Program-made: the position numbers and the translations under genes
NCBI GenBank assembly: GCA_910575075.1
Contig: CAJTCY010000010.1
Coordinates: 1-64,000, forward strand
DNA from: Lachnospiraceae bacterium
Lineage (GTDB): Bacteria; Bacillota; Clostridia; Lachnospirales; Lachnospiraceae
Direction of reading: 5' to 3'
Length of the DNA: 64,000 nucleotides
Notes under the pieces: model-generated
What the model was told of the DNA's origin: nothing
Seen by the model: the letters and a program-made list of their open reading frames with translations, nothing else
Databases searched by the model: none
In this document: positions 9,454-19,281 of the stretch, piece after piece
Position numbering within the stretch: the stretch's first letter is position 1
Layout: each line of letters opens with the position of its first letter

Positions 9454-12400
9454 ATGAGAGGATTGAAAAAAGGAATCAGCGCGGTAGTTGCGGCGGCTCT
9501 TTTTTTGACAGCGCTGCCGGTAAATGGGATCAGCCAGGCGTATGCTGCAGGAGAGCAGGCAGAAAATCAGGCCGCGGATGTAAATGTCTCCATACAACCT
9601 GATATTGCGTCGAAATTCAACGACACAAATCAGGACGGCTGGGGAGAATTTGAGGGCTGGGGGACCTCCCTCTGCTGGTGGGCGAACCGATTGGGGTATA
9701 GTGAAGAACTGACTCAGCAGGCGGCGGATGTGTTCTTTAGTGAAAACGGACTGAACATGAATATTGGACGTTACAATATCGGCGGCGGCGATTATGTAAG
9801 TGAACCGCAGAAGATAGAACAAAATCCCCGTGCAAGTGTATATGGGGTAGAAGGAGAGACGAAACCTCAGTATGGCGGCACAGAAATGAAAGTTACTGCC
9901 AACGCAAAACTAAAAGATGCTTCTTACACAGTTTCAGATGCAGATTTCGGTTTTGCCAAAGGAGAATCGGTAGGAACATTAAAAGAAATTGGCTGGGTCA
10001 ATGAAATCGGCGAGGCAAAAGACAAAGGAGATAACCTGCGTTACACCGTGAATGTGGAGACTGCAGGCAGATATACAGTGAAGATGCTCTGTACGTTAGA
10101 CGGTACCAATAAGAGAGCTATGGCGATCCGGCTCAATGACGCGGTAACCGCAGGCGACGGCGCCAGCGACCAGGTGGTAAGCGCAGAAGTTATCAACCAG
10201 AATGAGATTGCAAGAGCAGGCAGTATGCATCTGTTTTTAGTGAAATTTACTGACGTGGAATTGGAAGCTGGAAATAATTTGATAGCTGTAGGCGGTAAGA
10301 AATCAGCAAGTATAGACAATTCCGATGGGTTTGCGCTGAACTTTGTGAAAATGCTGGTGGTAAAATCTGGCGAAGAAGGTGTAGTGCCAGAGGAACCAGA
10401 AGGAGAATTCCTGCATCCATCGCATATCAAACGTTCCGATTCTGTAGTTCCAGGTTACTGTACAGACGTAACCAGAATCACAGAAAGCATGGATAAAACC
10501 AAGTTTGACAGAGTGGATGAAGAATGCGGATTTGCATGGAATTATGACTGGGATGCAGATAAGAACCAGGTTAACATCTTAAAGGCAGCCATTGAAGCAG
10601 GAGATGGATTTCTGGCAGAGGCATTTTCCAATTCTCCGCCCTATTTTATGACCAACAGCGGCTGCAGTTCGGGGGCCGTGGATTCCGGCACGGATAATCT
10701 GAGAGCAGATTCCTACCATGCATTTGCAAAGTACATGGCAGACGTCATCACGCACTGGGCAGAGAATGGAATATACTTCCAGAGTACGACAGCCATGAAT
10801 GAGCCAGATACAAGCTATTGGGGAGCCAACAGCAATAAGCAGGAGGGGTGCCATTTTGATCCTGGAAAGTCTCAGTCTGATATTATTGTGGCCTTGAAGG
10901 AAGAGTTAGAGAAAAAAGCGGCGGCAGCCACAGATGCAAAGGTTAAGAGCGCGCTTGAAAATATAATTATTTCTGGTACGGATGAGACAGATATTGATAA
11001 GGCAATTACCTCATACAATAAGCTGTCCAAAGAGGCGAAAGAGATTGTCACAAGAATTGATACGCATACATACAGCGGTTCCAAGCGCAGCCAGCTCTGT
11101 GAACTTGCCCAGAATGAGGGCAAGAATCTGTGGATGTCTGAAGTAGACGGCGCTTACACGGCGGGACAAAATGCAGGTGAGATGACAGCGGCCCTGGGTC
11201 TGGCGGAACGGATCATGACAGATTTGAACGGTTTGAAATCGACTACATGGATTCTGTGGAATGCAGTGGATATGCATGTAGACGCAGACGCATCCAGAGA
11301 CGGCGGATTTGACGCTGATTCACTGGAAGAGCTGTGTAAGAACACAGCCGAAGGCGGAAAAGGCGTCAACTTAAACAGCGGATATTGGGGAATCGCCATC
11401 GGCGACCACAATAACCAGGAGATTGTCCTGACCAAGAAATACGAAGCTTTTGGCCAGTTTTCCAGATACATTCGTCCGGGATATACCATTATCGGCTCTG
11501 ATAATGATAATATTCTTGCGGCATGGGACAGAGAAGGAAAGAAGCTGGTAATTGTAGCAATGAATGATCTGGGGACAGACAAGAAATGGAAGTTTGATTT
11601 AAGCCATTTTACAGAAATTGATACGGCAAAGCTTGGAAACATTGCTGCATACCGTACCAGCGGTTCCATGGAAAATGGCGAGAAGTGGCAGGATGTTTCC
11701 AGTGATGTTCATGCGGCAGCAGATGCTGATAACAAATCAGTAACTGTTGATATGAAAGCAAATTCGATTACTACATTTATCATTGAGGGTGTAGAAGATT
11801 ACGACGCTGACCAGGATTATGCGCCAGCGGAAGAGGGCATCCGCCAGGAACTTCTGCAACAGAATGATACATTTATTGAGCAGAACATGGAAGAAATTCC
11901 GCTGACAAAAGATATGGTAACCGGAAGCGCACCCTGGAATAATGGTACTACCGATGTACCGCAAAACGTAGTGGATGGAAATTACGATACATTTTTTGAC
12001 GGTGTAACCAACGGCTGGGTGAAGATTGACATGGGCGGCCAGGAAGATCTTGTGGCTGTGGCGTATGCACCTAGAAAAGGTTATGCAGACCGCTGTGTCG
12101 GCGCATCCTTCTATGGTTCAAATGACGGGGAAAACTGGACGCTGCTGTACACGATTACCCGTACACCAGAAGCAGGCAAGTGCACCAACGCTTATCAGAC
12201 CGCTTTCAAATCTGAGAATACAACATACCGCTATATCAGATATGCAGTGCCGGAGGGGGATCCTGATGCAAACTGCAACGTAGCAGAGATTAAGCTTTAT
12301 CGTTTGAAAGCCGGTGCAGAAATTCCTGAAATCAAAGTTCCGGACAGCCTGGAGCAATGGGTGGCATTTTATAAAGAAAAGACAGAAGGACATAAATATT

Positions 12401-14640
12401 CTGTTTCCAGTACGGAGGCAATGAACGCAGCAATGAAATTGGCGGAAGAAGCCAAAGATGAAGCAGCTAAGAACAAAGCGCGCAAGAAACTGGCGGAAGC
12501 TTACCTGGGACTGGAGGAAATTATTGATTACAGTTCATTCTCCGGTGCCGACGGCGCAGTGATCCGCGATACTAACGGCAAGATCATCCAGGCGCATGGC
12601 GGACAGATTCAGCAGCTCACAGTAAATGGCAAGACAAAGTGGTATTGGATTGGAGAAGATAAGACCAATGATTACCGCCCTTGTCCGGGAATTCATATGT
12701 ATACCTCAGAAGACTTGTATAACTGGCAGGACGAAGGAGTGGTATTAAAGACAGCAAAAACTTATGAAGAATTCAATACGGATAAATATTTTACAGATTT
12801 ATATGGCGACTTAAAGACAGAAGCCGAGAAAAAAGCAGTCTTTACCGATATCTGGCAGGGTGAAAATTCGGAAGAGGGATGTGTCATCGAGCGTCCCAAA
12901 ATGCTTTACAATGACAAGACTGGAAAATATGTGATCTGGTTTCATGCGGACGGCCAGGACCCATTTGCGGAGTCAGCCGGAGGCAATTACGCCAAGGCGA
13001 AGGCAGGCGTGGCAATTGCAGACAGTCCTACAGGCCCGTATAAGCTGCTGGGAAGCTATCTGCTGAATACCAATGAAGACGCAGACCATGGTTTTGATTC
13101 TGAGGGCGGCCATGTGCGAGATATGAACTTGTTTAAAGATGACGACGGTTCTGCGTATGTAATGTATTCCTCTGACGGCAATCAGACCATGTACATTGCA
13201 AGGCTGAATGATGAGTACACCAATGTGGCGAAGAATCAGGAAGAGGCAGTAGAAGGCGTAGACTTTACCAGAAACTTTATCAACTCATCCAGAGAAGCTC
13301 CGGCAATGTTTAAATATAATGGCAAGTATTATATGATGACCTCCGGATGTACCGGATGGGCGCCCAATCAGGCACAGTATGCAGTGGCAGACCATCCGCT
13401 TGGTCCCTGGACCGTGATGGGCGACCCTTGCCCAGACAATGGCTCCGGAACCACCTATGATACGCAGAGTACCTGTATCTTCCCGGTAGACGCTGCAAAT
13501 GGCAAGTTTATTTACATGGGGGACCGCTGGAGTAATCCGGATAAAGGCAATGCTTTGCGAGATTCCAGATACGTATGGCTGCCGGTAGAATTCCAGAACG
13601 GAAACAAGATGTCAGTCAGACGCTGCTCCAATTGGACGTTGGAAGATGATGTGTTTAAGCGTAATTCTGATAAGAAAGATCTCTATCGGCTGATCGGCCA
13701 GGCGTCCGAGAGAAATCAGGAAAAATATACAGCTGCGAGCTGGGAAGCCTTTGATAAGATATTCAAAGAAGTACAGAACGTACAGCTTAATATTACAGCG
13801 AATCAAACAGCGGTGGATGAGGCGAAACTGAAACTGGAAAATGCACTCAATCAATTGAAGACGATTCAGGATTATCTGCGGGAAAAAATTGCTGCCAATG
13901 GTGTAGATGAGGCTGACAGGAGTTACTATACGGAGGAAAGCTGGCGTATTTATGAAATTATTTTAAAAGAAACCAAAGAGCTTGGTAACATAGAAAATCT
14001 GACAGAAGAAGAAGCGGAGGACGGATTGAAAGCTCTGCGGGATGCAGTGTCTGTATTGGAACTGAAAGACAAGAGCGGTCCTAAGAACCAGGTCATCAGC
14101 TGTACCAGCGCTTATACGAAAGTTTATGGAGACAAAGCGTTTGACTTGAATGCCAAAATAACGGTCGGCAATGGCAGGCTCAGTTACCAGACCTCTGATC
14201 CCAAAGTGGCGTCTGTGGACGCAGCAGGCAGAGTAACGATTCAGGGAAGCGGAATCTGTACCATCACCATTACAGCTTCTGCTGCTAAGTGGTATAAAGA
14301 GAGCACTGCCGCAGTCACCGTAACAGTGAAACCGAAAAAAGCTGTTCTCAGCAGTGCGAAACCTGTGAAAGGCTCAAAACTGACTGTGAAGTGGAAGAAG
14401 GACAGCCAGGCTTCAGGATATGAGATTCAGTGTTCCTTAAAGAAAAACTTTAAGAAAATTGCAGCAAAGACAACGATTAAGACGGCAGGTACTACCTCCA
14501 AAACCTTTAAAAAACTTAAGAAGGGCAAAAAATATTATGTGCGTGTCCGTGCATACAAGACAACGAAAGTAAATGGTAAGACGACAACTATTCGTGGTGA
14601 TTGGAGCAAGCTGAAATTAAGTGGAAAGATTAAGAAATAG
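9454..14640 (+). CDS. Secreted GH30 + GH43_24-like type II arabinogalactan hydrolase
   Basis: A 1,728-residue exported multimodular enzyme. Order: signal peptide (1-32); a GH30-like catalytic domain starting EGWGTSLCWWANRLGYS, interrupted by a CBM6-like beta-sandwich at about 130-300, with putative acid/base Glu450 (MNEPD) and nucleophile Glu563 (MSEVDG); CBM32/F5-8C-like domain (~815-955); helical FIVAR-like linker; GH43-like five-blade propeller (~1030-1405); two more FIVAR-like helical repeats; Big2-like (~1545-1630) and Lys-rich FN3-like domain to the end. The GH43 blade start reads QAHGG (1046-1050), where most GH43 enzymes have an Asp; that is typical of subfamily 24 exo-beta-1,3-galactanases. 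GH30 of this look suggests endo-beta-1,6-galactanase. Together they would attack both linkages of arabinogalactan. Family calls are by eye. RBS GGAGAGAGG precedes the ATG. Confidence 0.8.
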   Translation: MRGLKKGISAVVAAALFLTALPVNGISQAYAAGEQAENQAADVNVSIQPDIASKFNDTNQDGWGEFEGWGTSLCWWANRLGYSEELTQQAADVFFSENGLNMNIGRYNIGGGDYVSEPQKIEQNPRASVYGVEGETKPQYGGTEMKVTANAKLKDASYTVSDADFGFAKGESVGTLKEIGWVNEIGEAKDKGDNLRYTVNVETAGRYTVKMLCTLDGTNKRAMAIRLNDAVTAGDGASDQVVSAEVINQNEIARAGSMHLFLVKFTDVELEAGNNLIAVGGKKSASIDNSDGFALNFVKMLVVKSGEEGVVPEEPEGEFLHPSHIKRSDSVVPGYCTDVTRITESMDKTKFDRVDEECGFAWNYDWDADKNQVNILKAAIEAGDGFLAEAFSNSPPYFMTNSGCSSGAVDSGTDNLRADSYHAFAKYMADVITHWAENGIYFQSTTAMNEPDTSYWGANSNKQEGCHFDPGKSQSDIIVALKEELEKKAAAATDAKVKSALENIIISGTDETDIDKAITSYNKLSKEAKEIVTRIDTHTYSGSKRSQLCELAQNEGKNLWMSEVDGAYTAGQNAGEMTAALGLAERIMTDLNGLKSTTWILWNAVDMHVDADASRDGGFDADSLEELCKNTAEGGKGVNLNSGYWGIAIGDHNNQEIVLTKKYEAFGQFSRYIRPGYTIIGSDNDNILAAWDREGKKLVIVAMNDLGTDKKWKFDLSHFTEIDTAKLGNIAAYRTSGSMENGEKWQDVSSDVHAAADADNKSVTVDMKANSITTFIIEGVEDYDADQDYAPAEEGIRQELLQQNDTFIEQNMEEIPLTKDMVTGSAPWNNGTTDVPQNVVDGNYDTFFDGVTNGWVKIDMGGQEDLVAVAYAPRKGYADRCVGASFYGSNDGENWTLLYTITRTPEAGKCTNAYQTAFKSENTTYRYIRYAVPEGDPDANCNVAEIKLYRLKAGAEIPEIKVPDSLEQWVAFYKEKTEGHKYSVSSTEAMNAAMKLAEEAKDEAAKNKARKKLAEAYLGLEEIIDYSSFSGADGAVIRDTNGKIIQAHGGQIQQLTVNGKTKWYWIGEDKTNDYRPCPGIHMYTSEDLYNWQDEGVVLKTAKTYEEFNTDKYFTDLYGDLKTEAEKKAVFTDIWQGENSEEGCVIERPKMLYNDKTGKYVIWFHADGQDPFAESAGGNYAKAKAGVAIADSPTGPYKLLGSYLLNTNEDADHGFDSEGGHVRDMNLFKDDDGSAYVMYSSDGNQTMYIARLNDEYTNVAKNQEEAVEGVDFTRNFINSSREAPAMFKYNGKYYMMTSGCTGWAPNQAQYAVADHPLGPWTVMGDPCPDNGSGTTYDTQSTCIFPVDAANGKFIYMGDRWSNPDKGNALRDSRYVWLPVEFQNGNKMSVRRCSNWTLEDDVFKRNSDKKDLYRLIGQASERNQEKYTAASWEAFDKIFKEVQNVQLNITANQTAVDEAKLKLENALNQLKTIQDYLREKIAANGVDEADRSYYTEESWRIYEIILKETKELGNIENLTEEEAEDGLKALRDAVSVLELKDKSGPKNQVISCTSAYTKVYGDKAFDLNAKITVGNGRLSYQTSDPKVASVDAAGRVTIQGSGICTITITASAAKWYKESTAAVTVTVKPKKAVLSSAKPVKGSKLTVKWKKDSQASGYEIQCSLKKNFKKIAAKTTIKTAGTTSKTFKKLKKGKKYYVRVRAYKTTKVNGKTTTIRGDWSKLKLSGKIKK

Positions 14641-14650
14641 GAGTGTGCGT

Positions 14651-17600
14651 ATGAGAAGGAAATGGAAATCGGGATTATCCCTGTTTCTGGCGGCTGCGCT
14701 GACAGTGGGAAGTGTCAGTCTTTTTGGAACAGTGGCAGAGAAAGAGACCGGAATGGGAATGGTAAGGGCTGCAAGCGGAGATCCCCAGGCAGCAGTGACT
14801 TATTACATTGACGCTGCCGGTGGAAATGACGCCAATGGCGGCACATCGGAAAATACAGCATGGAAAAGTTTTGCAAATCTGAAAGACAAAAAATTTATGG
14901 CGGGTGATAAAATTCTTCTGAAGGCAGGCTGTACCTGGAATGATGAGAAACTGGAGATTACAGGTGCAGAAGGCGCAGAAGGCAACCCGGTAATTCTTGG
15001 CAGGTATGGTGACGGGAATAATCCCGTCATCAATGGAAAGGGCAGTTCCTGGCTGACAGACAGAAGTAACCTGAAGAAAGAGGATGTGGCTGTCGTCCAT
15101 GTGAAAAACTCCAAATATATTACGATCGAAAATCTGGAAGTTACCAACTGGGAGAACGATGCAGAAGACCTGATGGGTGAAACCAGCGATAAGGTAAAAT
15201 TTGATCAGAGCAAATACATGCTTACTGGCATTCTGGTGGAAAACCGTGATGCAGGAGATCTGCCTGGTGTTGTGATCCGCAATAATTATGTGCATGACGT
15301 TAATGGTTATATGTCTGCCAATGGCAAAGAAGGCGATAAAAAAGGCTCCGGCGGCATTATGGCGCTTGTTACGGGAGGGAACACCGAGTCTTATTATACA
15401 GACCTCAAAATTACTGGTAATAAAGTGGAAAAGGTCTGCCATGAGGCAATTTATATGGAGAGCTGCTGGGCGGCACGTACCCTGGTAGGGGGAAAAGACA
15501 GCCAGCAGGCTGGAGATAAAAAATGGGTGGGCTGGCCCAATGTCTCTGTTACGCACAATTATGTCAACGACGTGGCTGGCGACGGTATTGTTCTGATCAA
15601 TGCAGACGGCGGTGTAGCAGAATACAACCTGGTGACAAAATGTGCCAGCGAAGATTGGGATTACAGCCGGAATCCGGCGCATGCGGCAATCTGGATGTGG
15701 GACTGCAATAATGTGACGATGCAGCACAACGAGGCAGCCTATACTGCCAGTACCCAGGACGGCATGGCATTTGACTGTGACTATGGTAACCAGAACGTCA
15801 TGTATCAGTACAATTACAGCCATGACAACAAAGGAGGCTTCTGGATGGCATGTCCAGGTCCTTACTATACGGTAAATTCTGTCGTCCGCTATAATGTCAG
15901 CATCAACGACGGTTTGTTTAACGGTTCCCGTATCATCCGTGTGGGAGAGAAAGGAAGTATCGGGCATCAGGTCTATAACAATACGATTTACTGGGACCAT
16001 GATTACAAGGTCAATGCAGTAGAACAGGGAAGCTGGGGAACACCTCCCACCAGCGGAACAGATATTTACAATAATATTTTCTGCGGTAAAACGAGAACCT
16101 TTGTGAACAATGAAGGAATTCATTATGACAGCAACTGTGTATGGGGAGGCGGCGAAAATGCATATCCTTATGACGAAGATTTTCATGTAGTAGTTGCTGA
16201 TCCGGGATTTGCAGATGTGGAAAACCATACAGACGGCGCGTTTGACGCGGCAAAAGGAAAAGTTACCCTGGGCTCTGCAGCAGGTATGGAATTAAAGGAG
16301 AATTCTCCCTGTATTGATGCAGGGACCGCATTAAAAGCAGTGCCGGAGGAATCTCTTCCGGCAGTGGAAAGCGAGTTGGTGAAGACACATATTACACTGG
16401 AAAATAAGGATTACAATGGCAGTGCAGTTCCACATGCAGGCACTGGCAAAGTAGATATCGGAGCCTTTGAATATCAGGGGGCAGGCACTTACGAACCAGA
16501 AGCAGTGATAACGGATAAAGATTATCTGCAGGCTATTTATAACCAGGCGAAAGAATACAAAGAACAAGACTTTACTGCCGCCACTTTTAAGCCTATGGCA
16601 GAGGTCAGAGACAGCGCGAAAGATGTATTGGATAATTCTGCGGCTATTCAGAAAACGGTAGATGGTGTAACTGTGAAACTGGAAGAAACCATTCGCAATA
16701 TGGCAAAGAAAGATTCCATTCACGAGGGGTCGGAGGAAGACGATGTTTTAAAGGACTTTGTAGACGGTCAGGACAATGCAGGTTTTGAATCAGAAGCCTG
16801 CAGCTGGGGCAAGTGGCCGGAAGACGTCAAAAAAGAGATATCGAACGAACAGAGCCATACGGGAGAACAGAGCCTGAAAGTTGTGAAAGGAGAAGCCGCT
16901 GATTCATTTTCTGAAATCGGAGATATTCCAGTACTCAAGAATACCAAATATGTACTAAAAGCATGGTTCTATTGTCCAGACGGAAATGATATTACAAAGG
17001 TGGGAATGGAGGCAAAGCATCATAATAAATATACGGGAGGCAGCGATCTTAAGGTATTACAGCCTACAACTATCGACGCTGGCGTTTTGCCGGATGAGAA
17101 GGGCTGGTATCAGTTCTCTGCAACGTTTACCACAGATCAGTATGATAAACTGAGCATTGCTTTGTGTAGCCAGGTAAATACGGTCTATATGGACGATGTA
17201 GTCCTATATCCTGAAAGCATTGAGATGGGGGAGAAGCTTGACTGGAACGCTTTGGAGAAAGCATTAGAGCTTGAACCCAAACGTGCGCAGTCTTATTATA
17301 CCCCAGGTTCCTGGCAGGCATTTCTGGATGCGAAGCTGGCGGCAAGATTAAAATATGCGGATGCCCTTGCAGAACAGTCTCAGATTACTGCTGCAGCCTC
17401 CAAGTTGCAGGAAGTTTATAACAGCCTGACAAAAAAAGCAGACAGACGAGTATTGCAGCTAACTTATGATTCCTGCAAAGGGAAAGTGAAAGGAAGTGCA
17501 GCAGATGCGGTCTGGAATGCATTTCAGGAGGCATTAAGAAGCGCAAAAACAGTATTGGACAATGCGGATGCAGACCAGAAAACGGTGGATGCAGAACTTT

Positions 17601-18202
17601 TGAAACTGAAAACGGCTAGGGATAATCTGACGCCGCCTCCTGTTGAAAAACAGAACCAGCAAATCAGCTGTACCAAAAAGTATACCAAAGTATATGGCGC
17701 CAAAGCATTTAATCTCAATGCGAAGGTAAATGCCGGCGATGGCGTTTTATCCTACAGCACTTCAGATCGTAAAGTCGCAGTGGTTGACAATAATGGCAAA
17801 GTGACAATCAAAGGACCCGGAAGCTGTGTTATCACCATTACGGCTGCCGCTACCAGTAACTATAATGCTGGCACGGAGACTGTTGCACTGACGGTGAAAC
17901 CGAAAAAAGCAGTTGTGAGCAGTGTGAAATCAGCAAAAGGCAAGCTGACTGTGAAGTGGAAAAAAGACGCCCAGGCAACAGGCTATGAAATACAGTGCTC
18001 TCTGAAAAAAGACTTTAAGAAAATTGCAGCCAAGACGACAGTGAAGAAGTCAGGAAAAGTTTCTGCTGTTCTTAATAAGCTGAAAAAGGGCAAGAAATAT
18101 TATGTACGCGTTTGTGCATATAAGACCGCTAAGGTGAATGGAAAAACGACAACCATCCGTGGAGAATGGAGTAAACCAAAAGTAAGCAAAAAAGTAAAAT
18201 AG
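14651..18202 (+). CDS. Secreted parallel beta-helix carbohydrate-active protein
   Basis: A 1,183-residue exported protein with signal peptide (about 1-38). Residues 50-620 form a right-handed parallel beta-helix as in pectate lyases and several glycoside hydrolases: YYIDAAGGNDANGG start, then many ITGNKV-, VTHNYV-, NNTIY-type coils, closing with SPCIDAGT and DIGAFEYQ. Then a FIVAR-like helix pair, a CBM4/9-like sandwich (~705-860, GFESEACSWGKWP start), another helical segment, and a Big2-like plus FN3-like end closely related to that of the preceding enzyme. The ATG at 14651 (behind AGGAG) gives a proper signal peptide; 14621 would overlap the upstream gene. It begins 10 bases after the GH30/GH43 gene, so both are one operon. 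The exact activity is unknown; debranching or lyase action on the same glycan is inference. Confidence 0.75.
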   Translation: MRRKWKSGLSLFLAAALTVGSVSLFGTVAEKETGMGMVRAASGDPQAAVTYYIDAAGGNDANGGTSENTAWKSFANLKDKKFMAGDKILLKAGCTWNDEKLEITGAEGAEGNPVILGRYGDGNNPVINGKGSSWLTDRSNLKKEDVAVVHVKNSKYITIENLEVTNWENDAEDLMGETSDKVKFDQSKYMLTGILVENRDAGDLPGVVIRNNYVHDVNGYMSANGKEGDKKGSGGIMALVTGGNTESYYTDLKITGNKVEKVCHEAIYMESCWAARTLVGGKDSQQAGDKKWVGWPNVSVTHNYVNDVAGDGIVLINADGGVAEYNLVTKCASEDWDYSRNPAHAAIWMWDCNNVTMQHNEAAYTASTQDGMAFDCDYGNQNVMYQYNYSHDNKGGFWMACPGPYYTVNSVVRYNVSINDGLFNGSRIIRVGEKGSIGHQVYNNTIYWDHDYKVNAVEQGSWGTPPTSGTDIYNNIFCGKTRTFVNNEGIHYDSNCVWGGGENAYPYDEDFHVVVADPGFADVENHTDGAFDAAKGKVTLGSAAGMELKENSPCIDAGTALKAVPEESLPAVESELVKTHITLENKDYNGSAVPHAGTGKVDIGAFEYQGAGTYEPEAVITDKDYLQAIYNQAKEYKEQDFTAATFKPMAEVRDSAKDVLDNSAAIQKTVDGVTVKLEETIRNMAKKDSIHEGSEEDDVLKDFVDGQDNAGFESEACSWGKWPEDVKKEISNEQSHTGEQSLKVVKGEAADSFSEIGDIPVLKNTKYVLKAWFYCPDGNDITKVGMEAKHHNKYTGGSDLKVLQPTTIDAGVLPDEKGWYQFSATFTTDQYDKLSIALCSQVNTVYMDDVVLYPESIEMGEKLDWNALEKALELEPKRAQSYYTPGSWQAFLDAKLAARLKYADALAEQSQITAAASKLQEVYNSLTKKADRRVLQLTYDSCKGKVKGSAADAVWNAFQEALRSAKTVLDNADADQKTVDAELLKLKTARDNLTPPPVEKQNQQISCTKKYTKVYGAKAFNLNAKVNAGDGVLSYSTSDRKVAVVDNNGKVTIKGPGSCVITITAAATSNYNAGTETVALTVKPKKAVVSSVKSAKGKLTVKWKKDAQATGYEIQCSLKKDFKKIAAKTTVKKSGKVSAVLNKLKKGKKYYVRVCAYKTAKVNGKTTTIRGEWSKPKVSKKVK

Positions 18203-18258
18203 CCCTGGAGTTTTTGACGATATTCAGGATTATTTGAGAAAGGAATCGAAAGGTCAGT

Positions 18259-19281
18259 ATGCGAAACAGGAATAGAGGAATTGTCCTGTGCGTGTTGGCA
18301 GTCTTTTGTGCCGCAGCGATGACAGGCTGCGGCACAAAAACTGTAAAGGAAAATGACACTGTCATGGAAGTGGCAGGTCAGCATGTAGTGAAGGCAGAAT
18401 ATCAGATGATAGTGGGCAGCTACGCGGCACAGGTAAAGGCAGAGTATACAACAGACGAGGCAAACCGGAAAGATTTCTGGACCATGGAAACGGGAAACGG
18501 AACTCCGCTGGAGACAATCATGAAACTCGCGCAGGAAGATTTGATTTATAAGAAGACAGTGGCCAGACTTGCCAAAGATGCCGGAATTGAGACAGAAACA
18601 GAGTACGTTTCTATGATGAAAGACATGGAGAGAGAAAACAGCAGGCGTCAAAACGGCGAAGGCAAGGAAGGGATAGTATATGGACTTACATCTTTTACGC
18701 CTGAGGATTATTACAGGTATGTCTGCACGCAGACGGAGATGCAGCTTATAGAAAAATTAAAGCAGAATTACAATTTGACTGAAAAGGAATTAAAGCAGAT
18801 ATATCAGGAAAATATAGAAAACTATATCAGTGACGTGAGTGTTCGGGTATTAGCTGCTGAGATGCAGGCAGAGATGGGCATGGACCAGGCTCAGGAGGTG
18901 GCGGAAGAACTGGGGGAAGAGACAGATTTAGAAGGGCTTACCCGTAAATATCCAAACGTTAATTTTTATGAACTTGAGATGTCGTCTTTGAATACCCAGG
19001 AAGGAAAAACAGGCGCTTATGCCCAGCGCTGGCTGGTGGCATCCTCCATGGAACAGGGGCAGGTCTGTGATCCATTTGAGATTGGAGAGCATTTGATGGT
19101 GATGCGCTGTCTTGACCGTGAGGAACATAGAGAAGAACCATATCAAACTGTAAAAGGCGTATTGGAAAATGATGTGTTAACCAGTATGGCGAAGGAAGAA
19201 ATTCAGCAAAGCGCAGAGGGAGCAGAGGTAGATTTCCAAAAGGAAATTTTAGAGCAGGCTGCGTTGGAGGTATTGAATTAG
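18259..19281 (+). CDS. PrsA/SurA-like foldase lipoprotein
   Basis: A 340-residue lipoprotein: basic start, hydrophobic core, lipobox MTGC with Cys at about 24. The rest is mainly helical with a SurA-N-like chaperone arrangement and a divergent C-terminal region where a parvulin peptidyl-prolyl isomerase domain would sit. That points to a chaperone for exported proteins on the outer membrane face. It follows the two giant secreted proteins by 56 bases and may help fold them; that link is inferred from position. Its stop codon overlaps the stop of the convergent response regulator by 3 bases. Parvulin motifs are weak, so catalytic activity is doubtful. Confidence 0.6.
   Translation: MRNRNRGIVLCVLAVFCAAAMTGCGTKTVKENDTVMEVAGQHVVKAEYQMIVGSYAAQVKAEYTTDEANRKDFWTMETGNGTPLETIMKLAQEDLIYKKTVARLAKDAGIETETEYVSMMKDMERENSRRQNGEGKEGIVYGLTSFTPEDYYRYVCTQTEMQLIEKLKQNYNLTEKELKQIYQENIENYISDVSVRVLAAEMQAEMGMDQAQEVAEELGEETDLEGLTRKYPNVNFYELEMSSLNTQEGKTGAYAQRWLVASSMEQGQVCDPFEIGEHLMVMRCLDREEHREEPYQTVKGVLENDVLTSMAKEEIQQSAEGAEVDFQKEILEQAALEVLN

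Noticed and set aside
14675-16228. 517-codon open frame on the minus strand inside the beta-helix gene
   Set aside because: Antisense of a clear secreted protein with no recognisable domain; length results from codon bias on the other strand.
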